Shown here: positions 59,684 through 64,000 of the stretch, piece after piece
Position numbering within the stretch: the first letter of the stretch is position 1
Layout: the number at the start of each line of letters is the position of its first letter
DNA from: Anisus vortex
Lineage: Eukaryota > Mollusca > Gastropoda > Planorbidae
Direction of reading: 5' to 3'
Length of the DNA stretch: 64,000 nt
Assembly: GCA_949126835.1 (NCBI GenBank)
Contig: OX421500.1
Span: forward strand, 19,381,167 to 19,445,166
Translations under genes and position numbers: made by a program
The notes under the pieces: generated by a model
Database searches by the model: none
What the model saw: the letters and a program-made list of their open reading frames with translations, nothing else
Told to the model about the DNA's origin: nothing

Positions 59684-60430
59684 CTAGGAAGGACAAGAGT
59701 GGAAATCCTCTGCTCTAGCCAGTACTGCTAGGAGTGGTGTTACTTTGAAAAAAATATTATTTTTATTAGTTAAATCAATGACAAAATGGACTGCACACAA
59801 TCAACTAGAGAACTTTTACAATGACAGTCAGTAGCCAAATAAATTTCACTGTAATTAGAACTAGGATCAAATTTTCACACAAAGCTGACAATAGTTACAA
59901 TCATTTATACAATGTTTTTAAAAAAATAACAGGGTTCTTACTCTTTTCAGAAAATAAAATTTCTGACTTTTTCCAGACCTTTTTCAGACTTTCAACAAAA
60001 ATTTCAGACCTTAAAATTAGAACAAGGTTTTTAATACACAATTGTATACGGGCACTAGATCTAAAAATAATTGCTAACTATAAAATTAAAAAGCAGAATA
60101 ACGATACTGTATCAAAGCACCATTAAGCTTATTTCTTTCTTTCTATGATGGTTTTGAATTACATAGATTCTAAAACAAGTGTTACTGACTACTGTTACTG
60201 AACATGAAGTAATAAACTCTGTAAAAATAATAAAAGCATGTGAAATTATGTTCTACCAATTAAAAGTAAAGAAAAAAAAATTACAGTAATTTAATATTAT
60301 TATTTAAATTTAAGCCAGCTAAACTTAAATTTCTAATTATGTATAGCTTCGCAGCTTCCATACAAAATAAACTTCAATAGATTAACGTCAAGAAAGCACT
60401 ACACCAGGCCACTCACTGTAAGATCTAGAT

Positions 60431-60767
60431 CAGGGGTCGGGAACCCATGGCTTGCAAGCCAGATGTGGCTCTTTTGATGGCTGCTTCTGGCTCGCAGACA
60501 AATGTTCGATTATTTAAAAAAATGTTTTGTTGTAGACTTTTTTATCTACATATTAATATTTCATTCTACAAATGAGCTAAAGTCTACTGCAGCTCAGCAT
60601 CAGAAGAATTCTGGGACATAATTATTGTACTTTTAGTGTTGAAATTACACAAAATGCACACATTTACTTGAATTTTAAGTTTAAACATAAAGTATGGCTC
60701 TCACAGAATTACTTTTCAAAATATGTGGTGTACATGGCTCTCTCAGAAAAAAGGTTCCCAACCCCTG
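60431..60767. mobile_element. hAT MITE (CAGGGGTCGGGAACC), 337 bp
   Basis: Inverted ends CAGGGGTCGGGAACCC and GGTTCCCAACCCCTG with a perfect 8-bp target duplication ATCTAGAT (60423-60430, 60768-60775). Contains GTGGCTCTTTTGATGGC and ATGGCTCTC blocks. No coding capacity. Confidence 0.9.
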
Positions 60768-62753
60768 ATCTAGATGATTAAAAACAGAAAAATCCAACAA
60801 AATCTAAGCAAGAATTGAGTCTTTAAAGTTTCTGAAAATAGTCAAACTAATCAAAGATAGAACTAACTCTACATTGATTTATGTAGGCCTATAGGCCTAC
60901 TCTAATTGAACTTAAAATACAATGAAAATGTAGGCTCAGGACAAAAATCAAGCAACCAGTAGGCTATTTCTGAACTGTCACACTGGTGCATATAATTTCT
61001 CCCTATACTAGTAAAGTAAAGTGGTGGAGGAGATCTGAACAAGATTAGGTGGACCTTTAACTAACAATAGGTGATCTTCAGACACCCCCCCCCCTCCGCA
61101 TTTCCTTTAAAATGTGTAGCAGTGTAGCTTACTTACGGGCGACGACTAGGGCCTAATTGTCACTGAATGACTAGAACGCTTCTAGTAGAAGTGTAAGCCT
61201 ATCGGGAATATTTATTCCTTATTTAGGGCTAATAAGTTATGAACTTAAAATTATTTAAACGCTTCTGGTAAATTTGTAACGATTTTATATTCAGCCAATT
61301 TATGTCTAAAACATAGGCCTAATATCTAATCAGATATTTTTAACATTGTGCGCATTTCATCAATTTATCAAATAATAAAATGACTTAGTTTTGTCATTAG
61401 TCTGATTAGACCTACGCCCGCCAACGCCGGCTACACCTAGCGGATTAAATTTGAACCAAAATTGTCCGCAAGAAACATGCATGCGCCACTCAAAAATAAA
61501 AATTCCATCTCAATATTATGTTCAGCTCTTAGTCTACCGCATTTTCTAATTACTGTTATAAAATTGTACGCATAAATTGATAAAACGACGTACGGCGAAC
61601 ATCGCAAATGGCTCGTCTCGTAGTGCTAGGCATGAACCAGGCAAAATACTGGAATTGTTACTAGGCCTTCCTACATGATATAAAATAGTGTCTTAAATGT
61701 CACCCTTTTCTTTTTAACTAATAGAAAAATAGCCTATTTCTGTGCATTTTGATCAAGGGCATAAATATATTTTAAAATATATTCCACGTAGCCTAGACTA
61801 TCGGCGCCATAGCGTAGCCAAAGCAGGCATTTTCCATATTGGTCGCAAAAAAAGAGCATACGATATTGGTAGAATTGAAAATGTATAGGCCTATAGCCTA
61901 TCTTAAATACATGCCTAATCTTGAAGTAATTTTAGATAACAACGCAAATTTTTTTACAAAGGCCGTGTTTAGCAGACCGGGTCTGGTGCTTAACTAAAAT
62001 GTTTGTACAAATCTGATCGGTTGATCGTCAAATTTTATGACACTTTAGGAGAAATACGTGTACAGTATACCCTCACCTATTCGCGGCCCTGCAAATTCGC
62101 GGGTTTGGCTCTTTACCCTATCGCATTGTATGCCCCGTAGGCTATACCAGTCTAGCATCATAAAGTCATAAAAACTAGTGCCCGGTAAACCGGGTTTTAA
62201 ATGTGTTCCATTATTTGTCAATTCTAATACACGTACATATATGTTGTACAGTACGCATAGAAAATGACTTTACGGTACGATAATACAGTATGGGTAAATA
62301 TATGCTAGGCGGTGTTACATGTAGGCCTATGTCCTCCTGTACTTAGGTCTACGTTTCTTTTTTATTAAAATAAAGTATTGTTGCAGTACAAAATTAACAT
62401 GTGTTTACATTATCATTACTACATTAGTGAAATACATAGCTGCATGCAAAATTACTACATCATTACTGTATTGATGAGTAAGAGTCTGTTTAGAAAGTGT
62501 TTGGGAAGCATTTAATAGCGTATATAATCTCATACATAGGCATTTTAAAACTGCATCCAATATTCGCGGTTTTTCGCCATTCGTTGGGAGGTAGAGCGGG
62601 TTTGCCTAGCCTACAATTATTGTTTTCTTCAAGCCGAATTGGTCAACGTATTGTCAAAATAAGTCTACTAGTTTATCAAAATAAGCCTGTCTTGTGTCAT
62701 TATTAAATCCTCTCAAAATGAAAACAGCATTAATTAAATTTGCCAAAGATAGT

Positions 62754-62987
62754 CTACAGTAGGCTAATGAATTCATCACCCTTCTTATTAATTTTTTCCC
62801 TCAACACAGCACACGAGAGACTTTTGTAACCCATGCGCTTTAGCGGTACCAAATGCAACGCATCAACAGCTCGCAAAGAGAAGGCGTGGTCTGCTTTCGC
62901 TTGCAGGATAGCTTTCACTTTTAAAAAATGTGACAGTCGCTTACGCGGGACGAGACGGGGAAAGAAAGTTGTATAGAAAAAAATCAA
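62754..62987 (-). other. Open frame of unknown nature inside the CAGGGTTC element
   Basis: Reads RKRLSHFLKVKAILQAKAD, then AFSLRAVDALHLVPLKRMG and SLSCAVLREKINKKGDE. It is less AT-rich than its surroundings and could be an N-terminal piece of the element's own protein. I recognise no domain. Confidence 0.25.
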
Positions 62988-63176
62988 TAATTTTTCTTTA
63001 TTCGATTCCAGACTTTTACCCTAAAAAAATCAAAACATTTTCTTTACTATTCCAGAATTTTACCCAAAAAATTTCAGACTTTTTATAGACAAAAATATAA
63101 ATTTAAGACTTTTTGAGGGTCTGGAAAACCAAAATCTGATTTTGAAGACGTTTTCCAGTTTTGCGTACGAACCCTG

Positions 63177-63529
63177 AAATAAGGATGTCTGGTGATTTAA
63201 AAATGGAAAAATATTTTGTTATAATAGTTTTTAGTTAACAATTAAGCAGAAATCTTCTTCTAGTCCATGTATAATCAATCAGTTTATTTCTTTACTAATT
63301 AGGTTTCAACAAAGGTTTAAGATAACAGAAATGACTTTTGCGTGACTATTTAATATTAACACTAGTTCTTAATGTTAAATTCTAAACATAAATTTATACA
63401 ACAAACGCATATCAAATTTTTCTTATGTATCTAGTTACTAATTATAAGTCCTTCATAAACCAAGATTCCCATGTTTTTTTTTCCTTCTAGCTAGTGAGGT
63501 TAATATTAGTTGTGACAAAGTAAATGTAG
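63177..63529. other. AT-rich DNA right of the CAGGGTTC relic
   Basis: No exon or repeat recognised. Confidence 0.4.
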
Positions 63530-63622
63530 CTAGACATTGAGTTGGCCACACAACCCCCTAGCATGCAGTAGCCAAGGAAACTTGTGAAAGCAGGTTCACC
63601 AGTCGTAGGGATCAATTTAGTC
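63530..63622 (+). mobile_element. SINE family 1, 3' part only
   Basis: TTGGCCACACAACCCCCTAG, then AGTAGCCAAGGAAAC and GTTCACCAGTCGTAGGGATCAA match the 3' half of the family 1 SINEs. The tRNA-like head is missing. Confidence 0.65.
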
Positions 63623-64000
63623 CTTATTACTTTTCTTATGACATTGAGCTATTATGGATATTTTTCAAGCGCTATATCATTATCCTTTAAGTGTTGATTT
63701 GAGTGTTTTATTGTGAAAAGTTACTGCTTTAGTATTTTTAGTGCTAGTTTTACTCTGACTTAGTGTTTCTCTTTTTTTTTTTGCCATGTCTGAGCCTGCA
63801 TTGATTAAAGCAGCCAACGGCTAATTTTTTCCCTTAATTAGGGAATGTCAAAATTTGTCATACTTGCTTTTAGACAATCCTTGCAAGTTTATTTTGGCAA
63901 AGTTCGAGAATCCGTAGAAATGTTCAGTTTTTCCTTTTACAGCTATTCTTATTAAAAAGCCAAGCTTTTTATCAGAGGAGAAGTCCTACCCCGAGTGACT
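63623..64000. other. Window edge, nothing recognised
   Basis: AT-rich sequence; upstream exons of the F-box gene should lie further right. Confidence 0.4.

Larger units (their letters stand above)
59930..63176. mobile_element. hAT-like transposon relic with CAGGGTTC ends
   Basis: The left end CAGGGTTCTTACTC and right end GCGTACGAACCCTG are inverted repeats. Both subterminal regions repeat CAGACTTTTT-like blocks (left at 59969-60010, right at 63011-63120). AAATAA abuts both ends, a possible short target duplication. A minus-strand frame at 62754-62987 near the right end has no recognised motif. A 337-bp MITE is nested at 60431-60767. The class is assigned from the ends only. Confidence 0.55.

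Noticed and set aside
59821..60126. 101-aa plus-strand frame
   Set aside because: It crosses the left end of the CAGGGTTC element and is low-complexity AT-rich sequence.

Overview
The window is eukaryotic nuclear DNA: AT-rich, intron-dense, and full of tRNA-derived SINEs, LINE tails, hAT and mariner-type elements and simple repeats. Tandem secreted von Willebrand factor A (vWA) genes plus a cilia-associated gene, in this repeat setting, suggest an invertebrate, most likely a heterobranch (pulmonate-like) gastropod mollusc. The species cannot be fixed from sequence alone. All gene models below were assembled by hand from splice sites and reading phase; there is no transcript evidence.

Layout. 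1-1490: decayed Ty3/Gypsy integrase end plus a probable 3' LTR. 3595-32545: three tandem plus-strand genes for secreted vWA proteins. Gene A (3909-12859, 747 aa) has two vWA domains, an acidic Ser-Gly repeat region, duplicated microexons and a Thr-rich mucin-like linker. Gene B (16408-20512, about 223 aa) has one vWA domain that has lost the metal-binding (MIDAS) residues. Gene C (24760-32545, 501 aa) has two vWA domains after a helical repeat module. All five domains use the same three-exon cassette (phases 1-0, 0-1, 1-1; middle exon usually exactly 163 nt), so the cluster grew by duplication of genes and of exon cassettes.

33.3-46.7 kb carries no recognised host gene. It holds a 15-bp and an 18-bp minisatellite, LINE tails, an inverted pair of about 1.4-1.5 kb hAT-like elements, a 4.7-kb hAT relic with other elements nested inside it, and a fold-back MITE. 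46743-51755 (+) is a three-exon gene homologous to human C17orf98. 57773-59683 (-) holds three leucine-rich-repeat exons of an FBXL20/FBXL2-type F-box gene whose 5' part lies beyond the right edge. A 3.2-kb hAT-like element with a nested MITE occupies 59930-63176.

The vWA proteins probably act outside the cell as adhesive or matrix/haemolymph components (inference from signal peptides, paired cysteines and vWA folds). The other two genes are unrelated to them.
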